From CAWBLP01 sp963721065 (GTDB lineage Bacteria > Pseudomonadota > Alphaproteobacteria > Acetobacterales > Acetobacteraceae), in assembly GCA_963721065.1 (NCBI GenBank), contig CAVRHO010000004.1, positions 310,001-374,000 on the forward strand: a stretch of DNA of 64,000 bases, written 5' to 3'. The position numbers were made by a program, and so were the translations under genes. Positions 27,149-37,180 of the stretch are shown piece by piece. Each line of letters starts with the position of its first letter. Positions within the stretch are counted from its first letter, which is position 1. Under the pieces are notes generated by a model, which saw only the letters and a program-made list of their open reading frames with translations, did no database searches and was not told the DNA's origin.

Positions 27149-29245
27149 TCACCGCCCCTCACGCCGCCAGGCCAGCACCATCAGGCCCAGCAGCAGCGGC
27201 AGCGCCGCCCAGGGCGGGAACAGCGTCAGCGCCGACACGCCCGTCACCAGGTGGTCGTAGCGACGCTCCAGCCCCACCCACGTGCTGCCGGAGGCGGAAC
27301 GGTCCGGCTCGGTGCGCCGCAGGTCCGGGATATCGGGCTGTGCCACGGTGCCCAGCCAGTGCACGCCGCCGCCGGACTCACGCGCCAGGTGCCCCATGAC
27401 GCTGGCCGTGGCGCGCAGGTCGGCGATTTCCAGCGGGTTCGCCGCGCCGGCCGCGGCATAGGCGGTGCGCTTGCCGTCGGTCACCTGCCACACGCCCGGC
27501 GTGGTGGCCGGCAGCGCCGCCGTGGCGCGGCCGGGACCTGTCTGCTTCAGCGCCAGCTTCTGCGTCTTGCCGTCGGGATCGGTGACGGTCACGTCGCCGG
27601 GCGGCGTGGGATCCAGCGAGCGTCGCTGGATGGTCAGCCGCCCGTCGGCGACATGCGCCACCAGCGCGTTCTCCTCCAGCGCGGGCTCCTTCATCAGCCA
27701 GTGCGCCACGCGCTTCAGCAGTTCCGCCTGCGGCCCACCGCCCTGGTGGCCGCGCGACCACAGCCAGATCTGGTCGGACAGCAGCAGCGCCGTGCGCCCC
27801 TTGCCCACGCGGTCCAGGATCAGCAGCGGGGCGCCGTCGGGGGTCTTCATCAGCACTTCGCCGTGCACGTCGGTCGGCACGATGTGGCGGTACCAGGATC
27901 CCCAGGTGGGAGTCGCATCCGGCTTGCCGGGCGGGTTGGCGCCGGGCAGGTCCTCGGTGACGGGGTCGCGCTGGCCCAGTGCCGTCACGCGCGGGCGGAA
28001 CCGGCCATCCGCCACCGCGCCGAACGCCGTGGGCGCCGCCGGCAGCACGCTGCCCAGCGGCGTCGCGGCCAGGCTGGCAGACCCCGAGAACTCCGGCCCG
28101 ACATTCAGCAGCAGCGCCCCGCCCTCGCGCACCCGTTCGGCAATATTGGCGAGGTACGGCTGCGGCAGCAGGCCCCGGTTCTGGAAGCGGTCCAGGATGA
28201 TCAGGTCGAACTCGCCGATCTTCTCCTGGAACAGCTCCCGCACCGGAAAGGCAATCAGCGCCAGTTGGTTCAGCGGCGTCAGGTCGTCCTTGTCGGGCGG
28301 GCGCAGGATGGTGAAGTGCACCAGGTCCACCGAGGGATCGGATTTCAGCAGCCGCCGCCAGGTGCGCTCGCCCGGCGTGGGCGCGCCGGAGATCAGCAGC
28401 ACCCGCAGCCGGTCGCGCACCCCGTTGATCTCCACCACCGCGCGGTTGTTCAGGGTGGAGACCTCGCCCGGCAGGTGGTCGGCCGACATCTCCACCACGG
28501 TCGGGCCGGCCCGGGTGATCGGCACGGTGATGTCCTGCTCGCGGCCGGTCGGCACGTTCTCCACCCGCGGCGGCTCGCCGTCGCGGCGGATCGTCAGGTT
28601 GGCGGACTCCTTCGGATGCGCCACGCCCAGGTCGTCGATCGCCACTTTCAGCGTCACCGACTTGCCGACGATGCCGTAGCCGGGGGCTTCGATCACCCGC
28701 AGGCGACGGTCCACCTGCTCCCCCTTGGCCGGGATCAGCACGTTCAGCGGCGCGCCGCCGGGGGTGGTCCTGGGCAGGTCGTGGATCTCGCCGTCGGTGA
28801 TGGCGATGGTGCCGGCCATGCGGGACCGCGGGATGTCGGCCATGGCCCGGTTGATCGCCGCGAACAGCTTCGTGCCGGAGTCGCCGCTTTCCGGCACGGT
28901 GATGGTGCGCAGGTCCAGGCCGGGCAGCTTCTGCGCCTGGGCGGCGATGGCGGCGCGGGCTTTCTCGGCCAGGGCGGCACGGTCGCCGATCTTCATCGAG
29001 TCGCTGTGGTCCACCACCAGCAGGCCGATATCGGGCAGGCCCTGCCGCGTCTCCTGCACCAGCCGCGGCCCGGCGAGCCACAGCAGCAGCACCGCGAAGG
29101 CGGCCAGGCGCAGCAGCGTCCCGCGCGCGCGCCGCCAGGCGCCCAGGGCGACCACCAGCACGGCGATCGTGCTCAACAGCGCGATGGCCCAGAGCGGGAT
29201 CAGCGGATCGAAGCGCAGTGCGGCGATCGCCTGTTCAGGATGCAT
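27149..29245 (-). CDS. Large membrane protein with VWA-like/glutamine amidotransferase-like region, MoxR operon
   Basis: A 698-residue protein with two N-terminal helices (about 17-35 and 44-62), a long periplasmic region and a C-terminal helix (about 672-692) followed by RREGR. The segment VVDHSDSMKIGD has the DxSxS pattern of a von Willebrand A metal site, and the part around LLLNVGPEFSGSASLA resembles class I glutamine-amidotransferase-like folds found in such proteins. It is the last gene of the MoxR-DUF58-BatA/DUF4159 operon, separated from the preceding gene by 470 bp of repeats. Function is unproven; the operon type is thought to act in envelope protein maturation or stress tolerance. 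Confidence 0.8.
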   Translation of the reverse strand: MHPEQAIAALRFDPLIPLWAIALLSTIAVLVVALGAWRRARGTLLRLAAFAVLLLWLAGPRLVQETRQGLPDIGLLVVDHSDSMKIGDRAALAEKARAAIAAQAQKLPGLDLRTITVPESGDSGTKLFAAINRAMADIPRSRMAGTIAITDGEIHDLPRTTPGGAPLNVLIPAKGEQVDRRLRVIEAPGYGIVGKSVTLKVAIDDLGVAHPKESANLTIRRDGEPPRVENVPTGREQDITVPITRAGPTVVEMSADHLPGEVSTLNNRAVVEINGVRDRLRVLLISGAPTPGERTWRRLLKSDPSVDLVHFTILRPPDKDDLTPLNQLALIAFPVRELFQEKIGEFDLIILDRFQNRGLLPQPYLANIAERVREGGALLLNVGPEFSGSASLAATPLGSVLPAAPTAFGAVADGRFRPRVTALGQRDPVTEDLPGANPPGKPDATPTWGSWYRHIVPTDVHGEVLMKTPDGAPLLILDRVGKGRTALLLSDQIWLWSRGHQGGGPQAELLKRVAHWLMKEPALEENALVAHVADGRLTIQRRSLDPTPPGDVTVTDPDGKTQKLALKQTGPGRATAALPATTPGVWQVTDGKRTAYAAAGAANPLEIADLRATASVMGHLARESGGGVHWLGTVAQPDIPDLRRTEPDRSASGSTWVGLERRYDHLVTGVSALTLFPPWAALPLLLGLMVLAWRREGR

Positions 29246-29376
29246 CGGCCGGCTCCGGGGTCAGGGCGGGCCGGTTCGGCAGCGGCGCGCGTTCGCCGCC
29301 GGCAATACATCCCGGGGTCATGGCCGGCTGGAGCTTGCAGGCTCCCCAATAAGCCGCATCGCCCCGGTGCAACCGC

Positions 29377-29483
29377 GTCATGGCCGGCCCCCGAGCCGGC
29401 CATCTACCCCGGGACGATCGGGTCACGCTGCAACCGGCCCGCTCTGCCGGGGGCAGATGGCCGGCTCGGGGGCCGGCCATGAC
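29377..29483. repeat. Inverted-repeat element, family A, copy 2
   Basis: 107 bp bounded by GTCATGGCCGGCCCCCGAGC and its complement GCTCGGGGGCCGGCCATGAC. An extra half copy begins at 29318. The element lies inside the MoxR-type operon, between two of its genes. Confidence 0.85.
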
Positions 29484-29611
29484 ACGATTGTACGGGACCC
29501 GCGTGCCGAACCGGGCGCGCAAGAGCAAAGGCTGGCCATGCAGGATTTCCCCCGCGCGCGTGCAGCACAGTCGCAGGTGGCGGGCACCCCGGACGGCAGG
29601 CCTGCCTCTCC

Positions 29612-29717
29612 CAGGCACGCCTCCTCCCAGGCACGCCACTCTCAGACACGCCACTCTCAGACACGCCTTTTTCAGGCACGCCTCCCCCAGACACACCACT
29701 CCCAGGCACACCTCTCA
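29612..29717. repeat. 15-bp tandem array ending at a stop codon
   Basis: Seven units of CAGGCACGCCACTCT and variants run from 29612 to 29717. The last unit contains the stop codon (29715-29717) of the DUF4159 gene. Confidence 0.85.
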
Positions 29718-32399
29718 TTGCCCCAGCCTCTCGAGGATGGCCGGCACGTGCACCTGGTCGCCCTTGTAGTTCCCGGTCAGCGCGTACATCACCAGGTTCA
29801 CCCCGAACCGGTAGGCAATCGTGCGCTGCTCCGCCCCGCCCGGGATCACCGCGTAGGGATTGCGGCCGGAGGCATCCACCGCCCAGGCCGCCGCCCAGTC
29901 GTTGCCGCCGATGATCACCGGGCTGACGCTGTCGTTCGCCCGGTCCTGATCGCGCTGCACCCAGACCGTCGCGCCGGTGTAGCGCCCGGGGAAGTCGTGC
30001 AGCAGGTAGAACGACCGCGCCAGCACGTGGTCGGTGGTCAGCGGCGCCAGCGGCGGGATCACCAGGCCCTTCGCCACCCGCCGCAGCGCCGCATCCGTGC
30101 CGGGTGCGAACCCCGAGCCAGACCCGGAATCCCGCGTGTCGATCAGGATGATGCCGCCATTGCTCATGAACTTGTTCAGCGCCGCGGCCTGATCCGCCGT
30201 CAGGGGCTGCGCGTCCGCGGTGATCGGCCAGTAGAGCAGCGGATAGAAACTCAGATCGTCCTTGCCGGGAGTCACGCCGTCCGGCTCCACCAGGGCCGCG
30301 GCAGTCCGCCGGTTGACGTATTCCGACAGGCCTTCCAGCCCTTCCTTCGCCACGGTGTTCACCTGCGGGTCGTCGGTGATCACGTAGGCCAGCCGCGTCG
30401 CCAGCGCCGGATTTGAAACGGTCTCCAGCGCATGCGCGGACGGCACGCCGGCCAGCAGCAGCGGCAGCAGCACCACCGCCGTGCGGGCCCGCAGCAGGCC
30501 CCGCAGGCCCAGCGCGACGACCATGTCGATGGCCAGCAGCAGCACCGCCAGGGCCAGCAGCGGCGGGCCCAGTTCACGCTCCGGCACGGCGGTGGACAGT
30601 TGCTCGACCCGCGCGCCGGACACCATCGGCGCCACCTCCGGCGCCGGCACGCCCGCGCCCAGGTTCAGTGCCCGGCGCCCGTTCTCGGGCCCGTAAAGCC
30701 CGGGCGGATGTTTCGGCGAGATCACCGCCGTGTCGAATTCGTCCGCTGCCAGGCCGATGGCCGATTGCGGCGGCGTGGACAGCAGGCCGAACCCGTCCAG
30801 CGTCTCGGCCGGAGACAGCAGCGTATGCGGCTGCTCGGTCACCACCCCGGCCGACAGCGCCACCAGCCGGCGCAGCATGTCCACCATCAGCCCGGACAAC
30901 GGCAGGTTGGACCAGTCGGCATTGGCGGTGACGTGAAACAGCACGATGCGGCCGGCGCCCTTGGTGGCTTCGGTGACCAGCGGCGTGCCGTCCTTCAACG
31001 TCGCCCAGGTATGCGCCGCCAGGTCCGCACTCGGCTGCGCCAGCACCTGGCGCGTCACGGTCACGTCGGCCGGCACCGCCAGCCCGGCGAAGGGCGAGTT
31101 GGTGGGGAACGGCGCCAGCCCGGCCGGCTTGCTCCACGACATCGCGCCGCCCAGTTGGCGATCGCCGCCCAGCAGCTTGACCGGCATCAGCGGGTCGGTC
31201 TCGCCGATCGGCTGCTCGGCGGTGCGCGGGCCGGCGAAGCGGATCAGCAGCCCGCCCTGTTCCACCCATTTGGCGACGGCGTCCCGCTCCGGGCCGGACG
31301 GCAGCGGGTCGTCGGCCAGGATCAGCACCGACAGCTTGCGTTTCAGCAGCGTCTCGACGCTGCCCTGCCGCAGTTCGGTGTACGGTTCCAGTGCCCGGGT
31401 GAGGAAATACAGCGATCCGGTGAACGGCGTGTCGGCCGTGGCCTGGTCGCCGGCGACCAGGCCGACCGGACGCCGGCGCCAGCGCTCGTCCAGCAGGAAC
31501 ACCGAACCGGCCGAGGGCGGGCCCTGCAGGACGAGGCGAGCGAGTTGGTTGCGCATCTCCGGCGGCAGGGAAATGCCCACCGAACCGGCGGAGGTGCCGG
31601 CCGGCAGCGTCATGGTGGCGCGCGCCAGGGTGCGGCCGTCGCCGGTCTGCGCCAGCACCACCGCCTGCGTCTGCGCCGGCTGCGGCGCCTGCGCCATGTG
31701 CACCATCAACTGGCTGGCCTGGCTGTCGGGCGGCAGCAGCATGCGCGTGGGGCTGGTGTCGCAGCACAACTCGCGCACCGCACCGGCGTTGCCCAGCGCA
31801 TCGGAAAAGCCGGAGAAGTCGGTGCCGTCGGTCAGCCCGTCGGCGACATACACGACGGCAGTGCCGTCATGGTGCCACTGCCGGAGCGCCGCGGCCGCCG
31901 CGGCCCGGTCCACCGGCCAGGGCTCCGGCCGCAGCGCCGCCAGCCGGGCGCGGAGATCCGGGATGGGCATCACGGGGGTGATCTGCGGGTCGGCCCCGGT
32001 CTCGCCCGGCGCGGTGGCCAGCAGCGCCGCCGGCCGGCCGGCGCGGGCCGCACGGTCCAGCATGGTATTGGCCGCCTGCATGCGCTTCGGCCAGTCGGCG
32101 GCCGAGGCCCAGCCATTGTCCACCACCAGCAGCACCGGCCCGCTGCCGGCGAATTCCGACCCCGCGTTCAGCACCGGCCGAGCCAGGGCGACGATCACCA
32201 GCGTGGCGGCGGCCAGCCGCAGTGCCATCAGCCACCAGGGGGTGCGGGCCGGCGTTTCCTCGGTGGCGTGCAGGCCCAGAAGCAGGCGGATGGCGGGGAA
32301 GCTCTCGCTGCGCGGGGCCGGCGGTGTGACGCGCAGCAGCCACCAGAGCAGCGGCAGGGCCGGCAAGGCAAGCAGCACCCAGGGTGCGGCAAAGATCAT
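29715..32399 (-). CDS. BatA N-terminal/DUF4159 membrane protein
   Basis: An 894-residue protein. The N-terminus (MIFAAPWVLLALPALPLLWW) and the helix at about 58-76 match the BatA aerotolerance-type N-terminal module. A long periplasmic part follows, then two helices (about 595-650) and a C-terminal DUF4159 domain (about 660-890) with RLAYVITDDPQVN, FYPLLYWPIT, GGIILIDTRDSG and YRFGVNLVMYALTG. The start overlaps the DUF58 stop (ATGA at 32399-32396), so translation is coupled. BatA-like proteins are linked to oxidative stress tolerance in some species; the alphaproteobacterial version is uncharacterised. Confidence 0.9.
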   Translation of the reverse strand: MIFAAPWVLLALPALPLLWWLLRVTPPAPRSESFPAIRLLLGLHATEETPARTPWWLMALRLAAATLVIVALARPVLNAGSEFAGSGPVLLVVDNGWASAADWPKRMQAANTMLDRAARAGRPAALLATAPGETGADPQITPVMPIPDLRARLAALRPEPWPVDRAAAAAALRQWHHDGTAVVYVADGLTDGTDFSGFSDALGNAGAVRELCCDTSPTRMLLPPDSQASQLMVHMAQAPQPAQTQAVVLAQTGDGRTLARATMTLPAGTSAGSVGISLPPEMRNQLARLVLQGPPSAGSVFLLDERWRRRPVGLVAGDQATADTPFTGSLYFLTRALEPYTELRQGSVETLLKRKLSVLILADDPLPSGPERDAVAKWVEQGGLLIRFAGPRTAEQPIGETDPLMPVKLLGGDRQLGGAMSWSKPAGLAPFPTNSPFAGLAVPADVTVTRQVLAQPSADLAAHTWATLKDGTPLVTEATKGAGRIVLFHVTANADWSNLPLSGLMVDMLRRLVALSAGVVTEQPHTLLSPAETLDGFGLLSTPPQSAIGLAADEFDTAVISPKHPPGLYGPENGRRALNLGAGVPAPEVAPMVSGARVEQLSTAVPERELGPPLLALAVLLLAIDMVVALGLRGLLRARTAVVLLPLLLAGVPSAHALETVSNPALATRLAYVITDDPQVNTVAKEGLEGLSEYVNRRTAAALVEPDGVTPGKDDLSFYPLLYWPITADAQPLTADQAAALNKFMSNGGIILIDTRDSGSGSGFAPGTDAALRRVAKGLVIPPLAPLTTDHVLARSFYLLHDFPGRYTGATVWVQRDQDRANDSVSPVIIGGNDWAAAWAVDASGRNPYAVIPGGAEQRTIAYRFGVNLVMYALTGNYKGDQVHVPAILERLGQ

Positions 32400-33271
32400 C
32401 TGAGGCCCAGAGCGGTGTACAAGGCGAGCAACGCGGTTTCCGGCGGGTGGTCGGTACGATGAATACCGAAACCGAACCCGGCGGCGCTACAAATTGCCGC
32501 TATGCCGTCCTGCTGTGCCTTCAATCGGCGGGTATAGGCGTCCCGCACCAATTCGACGCGCGGGATCAGCGTGTCACCCTCATGTTCCAGCCCGCGGAAG
32601 CGGATGCGGCCGGCATAGGGCAGCAGCGCCTCGGCGGGGTCGAGGATCTGCAGCAGGTAGCCGGTGGAAGGCGCGGCGGCGAGACGTCCGACCAGGGACT
32701 GGATCTCCTCGAGCGGGCTCAGGAAGTCTCCAAGCAGAACCACGCAGCCGTGGCGAGGTAATGGCAGCGGCGGCGGCAACCCGCCGGGCTCGTCCGGCAG
32801 CAGGGCCAGGTCCTCGGCCAGCCGGTCCAGCCCGCCGCGCCCGGATGCCGCACGCGCGCCCTCACGCAGCATCAGCACCCGCTCGCCGCCGCGCAGCAGC
32901 AGCGACGCCAGGGCGAGCAGCAGCAGGTCGGCCCGTTCGCGCTTCTCGACCGGCACGGCGCGCGAGTGCCAGCGCATCGAAGGCGAGCCGTCGCGCCAGA
33001 GGCAGACGGTCTGCGCGGCCTCCCATTCCGTTTCGCGCACGAACCAGCCGAGCGGCGCGGGGCGGCCGGACTTGGCGGACTGGCGCCAGTCGATACGGCC
33101 GACGGGATCGCCGGTGACGAAGCGGCGGAACTGCCAGAAACTGTCCCCCTGTCCCACCCGCCGGCGCCCGTGCACCCCCTGCGCCACGGTGCTGGCCACG
33201 CGTTCGGCTGCCACCAGCAGCGGCGGCAGGCTGGACGCCAGCGCCTCCGCCCGACGTGGGGTGATGGGCAT
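32396..33271 (-). CDS. DUF58 domain protein of a MoxR operon
   Basis: A 291-residue soluble protein of the DUF58 family (a vWA-like fold). The core motif is RFVTGDPVGRIDWRQSAKSG at about 48-67, followed by FVRETEWEAAQTVCLWRDGS with the DxS-type site. DUF58 proteins nearly always sit next to a MoxR AAA+ ATPase and are thought to be its partner or substrate adaptor. I use ATG 33271 (MPITPRRAEAL); the longer open frame upstream consists of repeats. Its stop overlaps the BatA/DUF4159 gene. Confidence 0.92.
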   Translation of the reverse strand: MPITPRRAEALASSLPPLLVAAERVASTVAQGVHGRRRVGQGDSFWQFRRFVTGDPVGRIDWRQSAKSGRPAPLGWFVRETEWEAAQTVCLWRDGSPSMRWHSRAVPVEKRERADLLLLALASLLLRGGERVLMLREGARAASGRGGLDRLAEDLALLPDEPGGLPPPLPLPRHGCVVLLGDFLSPLEEIQSLVGRLAAAPSTGYLLQILDPAEALLPYAGRIRFRGLEHEGDTLIPRVELVRDAYTRRLKAQQDGIAAICSAAGFGFGIHRTDHPPETALLALYTALGLR

Positions 33272-33331
33272 CAGCGTTCCCTTCCCCCGCGCGGGGGCTG
33301 GTTCGGGTGGGGGGGCTCGCGTGCGGGGGTG

Positions 33332-33388
33332 GTGCTGGGGGTCGTGATGGGGGTGGTGATGGGGGTGGTGATGGGGGTGGTGCTGTGG
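33332..33388. repeat. 12-bp G-rich tandem repeat
   Basis: GTGATGGGGGTG occurs three times exactly (33344-33379), with degenerate units on both sides. It lies about 60 bp upstream of the DUF58 start on the minus strand, where it reads as C-rich leader sequence. Confidence 0.85.
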
Positions 33389-33448
33389 ATGGCGGACGGG
33401 CCGCGTGGTGGCGCATATCGCGGTGCCGCATCGCCCCCGGAAATTCCC

Positions 33449-33559
33449 GTCATGGCCGGCCCCCGAGCCGGCCATCCGCCCCCCACCGATCGGGTCGCGC
33501 TGGGGCGTGCCGGCACGGTCTGACGGGGGTAGATGGCCGGCTCGGGGGCCGGCCATGAC
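33449..33559. repeat. Inverted-repeat element, family A, copy 3
   Basis: 111 bp with arms GTCATGGCCGGCCCCCGAGC and GCTCGGGGGCCGGCCATGAC, closest to copy 2. It sits within the moxR-DUF58 intergenic space. Confidence 0.85.
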
Positions 33560-33768
33560 GCGATTGTACGGGACCTGCGCGACGCCATTGTACGAAGCCC
33601 CCGCGACTCCGTTGTACGGGACCTGCGCGACGCCGTCGTACGGGGCCTGCGCGACGCTGTTTTACGGAGCCCGCGCGACAAACGTTGTGCGGCGCCCGCC
33701 CCGCGCGACAAACGTTGTGCGGCGCCCGCCCCGCGCGGCAAACGTTCTACGGGGCCCGCGCGGCAAAC
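33557..33768. repeat. 24-30 bp tandem array next to the moxR stop codon
   Basis: Five 24-bp units (GACGCCATTGTACGGGACCT-type, 33557-33676), two identical 30-bp units (33677-33736, core GACAAACGTTGTGCGGCGCC) and a 25-bp unit follow in line. The array ends 5 bp from the moxR stop codon (33773-33775). It overlaps the last bases of the family A element. Confidence 0.85.
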
Positions 33769-33772
33769 GAGC

Positions 33773-34816
<1,044 letters not shown>

Positions 34817-34934
34817 AGCACACTCGCTCTGTGGGTTTTCTCGCCGGCAGACATATAGGCACTTTCCGCGGCCGGGGGATGCTTCCTATATCGCGTATCG
34901 GAGAGGAATTTCCCCGAAGACTGGAGTTGGTTCC

Positions 34935-35567
34935 GTGAACGAGGCCAGTTCACCCGCGACAATCGCGGCGACGATCGCCCACGGCCGGGCGGCCACAAAT
35001 ATTGCTGGTGGACCACTGGCCTTTGCCGATGCACCGGCGCGACGCCCGCGTCGTGCGCCGGTCGACTGTGGCGACCTGCCCTTCCTGATCCGCCGTGACG
35101 GCACGTGGCTGTACCGCGGCACACCGATCAACCGGAAGGAGTTGGTGTGCCTGTTCGCCAGCGTGCTGCGGCGCGATGCGGACGGCGGGTTCTGCCTGCA
35201 GACACCGGCTGAACGCGGCCGGATCGAGGTGGAGGACGCGCCCTTCGTCGCAGTCGAGCTGGACTGGACCGGCGACGGGCGGCACCAGGTGCTGTCGTTC
35301 CGCACCAACGTGGACCAGGTGATCACCGCCGGGCCGGAGCATCCGATCCGCGTGGCGCATGACATCCTGACCTGCGAGCCCACGCCCTATCTGCGGGTGC
35401 GCCCGGGTGCCGGCCATCTGGACATCGAGGCCCGCATCAACCGGGCGGTCTATTACGAACTGGTCGCCCTGGCGGTGCCCGAATGGGTGGGCTGCCGCCG
35501 CATGCTGGGCGTGTGGAGCCGCGGCAAGTTCTTTCCCCTCGGCGAAATGCCGCCCGGCACAGAGTGA
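34935..35567 (+). CDS. DUF1285 domain protein
   Basis: A 210-residue protein of the DUF1285 family, of unknown function. Recognisable parts are CGDLPFLIRRDGTWLYRGTP near residue 44, and the C-terminal RVRPGAGHLDIEARINRAV and YYELVALAVPEW. GTG 34935 is preferred (GGAG eight bases before); a longer ORF upstream overlaps the start of the divergent moxR gene. Its stop overlaps the GTG of the CoA pyrophosphatase gene (GTGA at 35564-35567). The divergent arrangement moxR / DUF1285-NUDIX is common in alphaproteobacteria. Confidence 0.85.
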   Translation: MNEASSPATIAATIAHGRAATNIAGGPLAFADAPARRPRRAPVDCGDLPFLIRRDGTWLYRGTPINRKELVCLFASVLRRDADGGFCLQTPAERGRIEVEDAPFVAVELDWTGDGRHQVLSFRTNVDQVITAGPEHPIRVAHDILTCEPTPYLRVRPGAGHLDIEARINRAVYYELVALAVPEWVGCRRMLGVWSRGKFFPLGEMPPGTE

Positions 35568-36161
35568 ACGGCGACGCGCTGCGGGCCCGGCTGGCCGCGA
35601 TTGCGGCCGAGCCGGACGACGGCCGCGTGGCCTATGGCGCCGACGTGCTGGAGGTGCTGGACGTCTCGCCGATCCCGGCCGCCGTGCTGGTGCCGGTGGT
35701 AATCGGCCCGGTGCCCGGCATCCTGCTGACCAAGCGCAACGCGCACCTGGCCAATCACGCCGGGCAGGTGAGCTTCCCAGGCGGCCGCATGGACCCCGGC
35801 GAGACCCCCGAGGCCGCCGCGCTGCGCGAAGCCGAGGAAGAGGTCGCCCTGGACCGGCGCCATGTCGAGGTGCTGGGCCGCATGGCCGACCATGTCACCG
35901 GCACCGGCTTCCGCATCACCCCGATCCTGAGCGTGCTGCCACCCGGGCTGGAACTGCGTCCCTCGCCCGAGGAGGTGGAACTCGGTGTTCGAGCTGCCGC
36001 TGGCGGTGTTGCTCGACCCGGAGGCGCCGCAGCGCCAGCGCCGGCAGGTGCGCGGCCACTGGCGGGAATACTGGGTCTGGCCGCATCCCGAGCATTTCAT
36101 CTGGGGCGCCACCGCCGCGATCCTGAAGCACCTGGCGGAGAAGCTGCGCGAGGCGGAGTAG
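35564..36161 (+). pseudogene. CoA pyrophosphatase (NUDIX hydrolase), frameshifted
   Basis: Starts at GTG 35564 (VNGDALRARLAAI). The NUDIX box is intact: GRMDPGETPEAAALREAEEE. This family hydrolyses CoA and its derivatives to 3',5'-ADP and 4'-phosphopantetheine. After PSPEEVE (codon 35978-35980) one extra C at 35981 shifts the frame; reading from 35982 restores the family C-terminus SVFELPLAVLLDP, RGHWREYWVWP, HFIWGATAAILKHLAEKL and a stop at 36159-36161. Corrected length is about 198 residues, as expected. In related genomes a CCA-adding enzyme gene usually follows; here a 2OG oxygenase does. Could be a sequence error. Confidence 0.85.
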
Positions 36162-36351
36162 TCCCGGCCGCCCCCGAAGGGCGGTTTGTGGCCGTCTTCG
36201 AGCCTGTCCGCTGCCCGTGCGTCCGCGTGGGCGTGGGCGTGGGGGCAGTGGTCGTCGGTGCAGCCAGCAGTGTCGCTTCTCAGCGCGCCGTACAGCGGCT
36301 AAGCCGGTGTTCACAGTTCCTCCACGGCCAACGCGCCCCGCAGGAGACGCA

Positions 36352-36984
36352 ATGATCGAGCTGGACTACGCCGCCCTGGACGCGACCCCGGCGGCATCCG
36401 AACCGTTCCCGCACGTCGTGGTGCGCGACTTCGTGCCGCCGCAGTCGCTGCGCGCGGTGCTGGCGGATCTGCCGCCCATCGCGGCGCGCGGCTCCTTCCC
36501 CGCCAGCGCGCTGACCCTCGGCCCCGCGGCGCGCGCGCTGATGCAGGCAATGGAAGGCCCGCGCCTGCGCGAGGCCATCGCGCGGAAGTTCGCCCTGGAC
36601 CTGTCGGACGCCCCCACCATGGTGACGCTGCGCGGCATGACCACCGAGCGGGACGGCCGTATCCACTGCAACTCGACGGCCAAGCGGGTGACCGTGCTGC
36701 TGTACCTGAACCCGGCCAGCGAGGCCTGGGCCCGCCAGGAAGGCTGCCTGCGCCTGCTGCGCAACGCGGATGACCTGGAGGACTACACCGTGGAAGTGCC
36801 GCCGGTGGACGGCACGCTGCTGGTGTTTCCCAACGGCGCGAACACCTGGCACGGCCACCGCAGCTTCGCCGGCCGACGCTACAGTGTGCAGCTCAACTAC
36901 ATGACGACCGATGCCAAGGCACGCAGCGAGCTGCGGCGGCACCGCCTGTCGGCACTGATGAAGCGGCTGACCCGCGCGGCATAG
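36352..36984 (+). CDS. 2-oxoglutarate/Fe(II) oxygenase family protein with unusual HxN motif
   Basis: A 210-residue double-stranded beta-helix protein similar to small 2OG-Fe(II) oxygenases: RVTVLLYLNPAS, GCLRLLRNADD, GTLLVFPNGANTWHGHRSF and RYSVQLNYMT. The iron ligands of this family are H-x-D near residue 105 and a distal His. Here the first motif reads RIHCNS, so the aspartate position is Asn107; the distal His is His167 or His169. Asn could weaken or change iron binding. ATG 36352 follows CAGGAGACGC. The 3' flank is a 17-bp tandem array. Confidence 0.8.
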   Translation: MIELDYAALDATPAASEPFPHVVVRDFVPPQSLRAVLADLPPIAARGSFPASALTLGPAARALMQAMEGPRLREAIARKFALDLSDAPTMVTLRGMTTERDGRIHCNSTAKRVTVLLYLNPASEAWARQEGCLRLLRNADDLEDYTVEVPPVDGTLLVFPNGANTWHGHRSFAGRRYSVQLNYMTTDAKARSELRRHRLSALMKRLTRAA

Positions 36985-36993
36985 CGGGCCTGC

Positions 36994-37180
36994 GTCGGAG
37001 CGACGGCCTTCCCGGAGCGGCAATCCATCCGAAGCGGCGGCCTGCTCGGAGCGGCAGCCTGCCCGAACCGGCGGTCGATACGGAGCGGCGATCTGCTCGG
37101 AGCGGCGACCTGCTCGGAGCGGCGACCTGCTCGGAGCACCGCCCAGCCGAAGCAACCGCCCAGCCGAAGCAACCGCCTAC
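36994..37180. repeat. 17-bp tandem array (11 units) ending in the epmB stop codon
   Basis: Eleven consecutive 17-bp units with consensus CTCGGAGCGGCGACCTG fill the space between the convergent 2OG oxygenase and epmB genes. The register is kept throughout. The final unit includes the epmB stop (CTA at 37177-37179 on the plus strand). Units nearest epmB have diverged to CCGAAGCAACCGCCCAG, present twice. Confidence 0.9.

Noticed and set aside
29318..29340. Treating every GGCCGG-rich hairpin as a separate terminator
   Set aside because: Most belong to repeat families A or B found in both orientations and far from gene ends; only hairpins placed just after a stop codon were listed as terminators.
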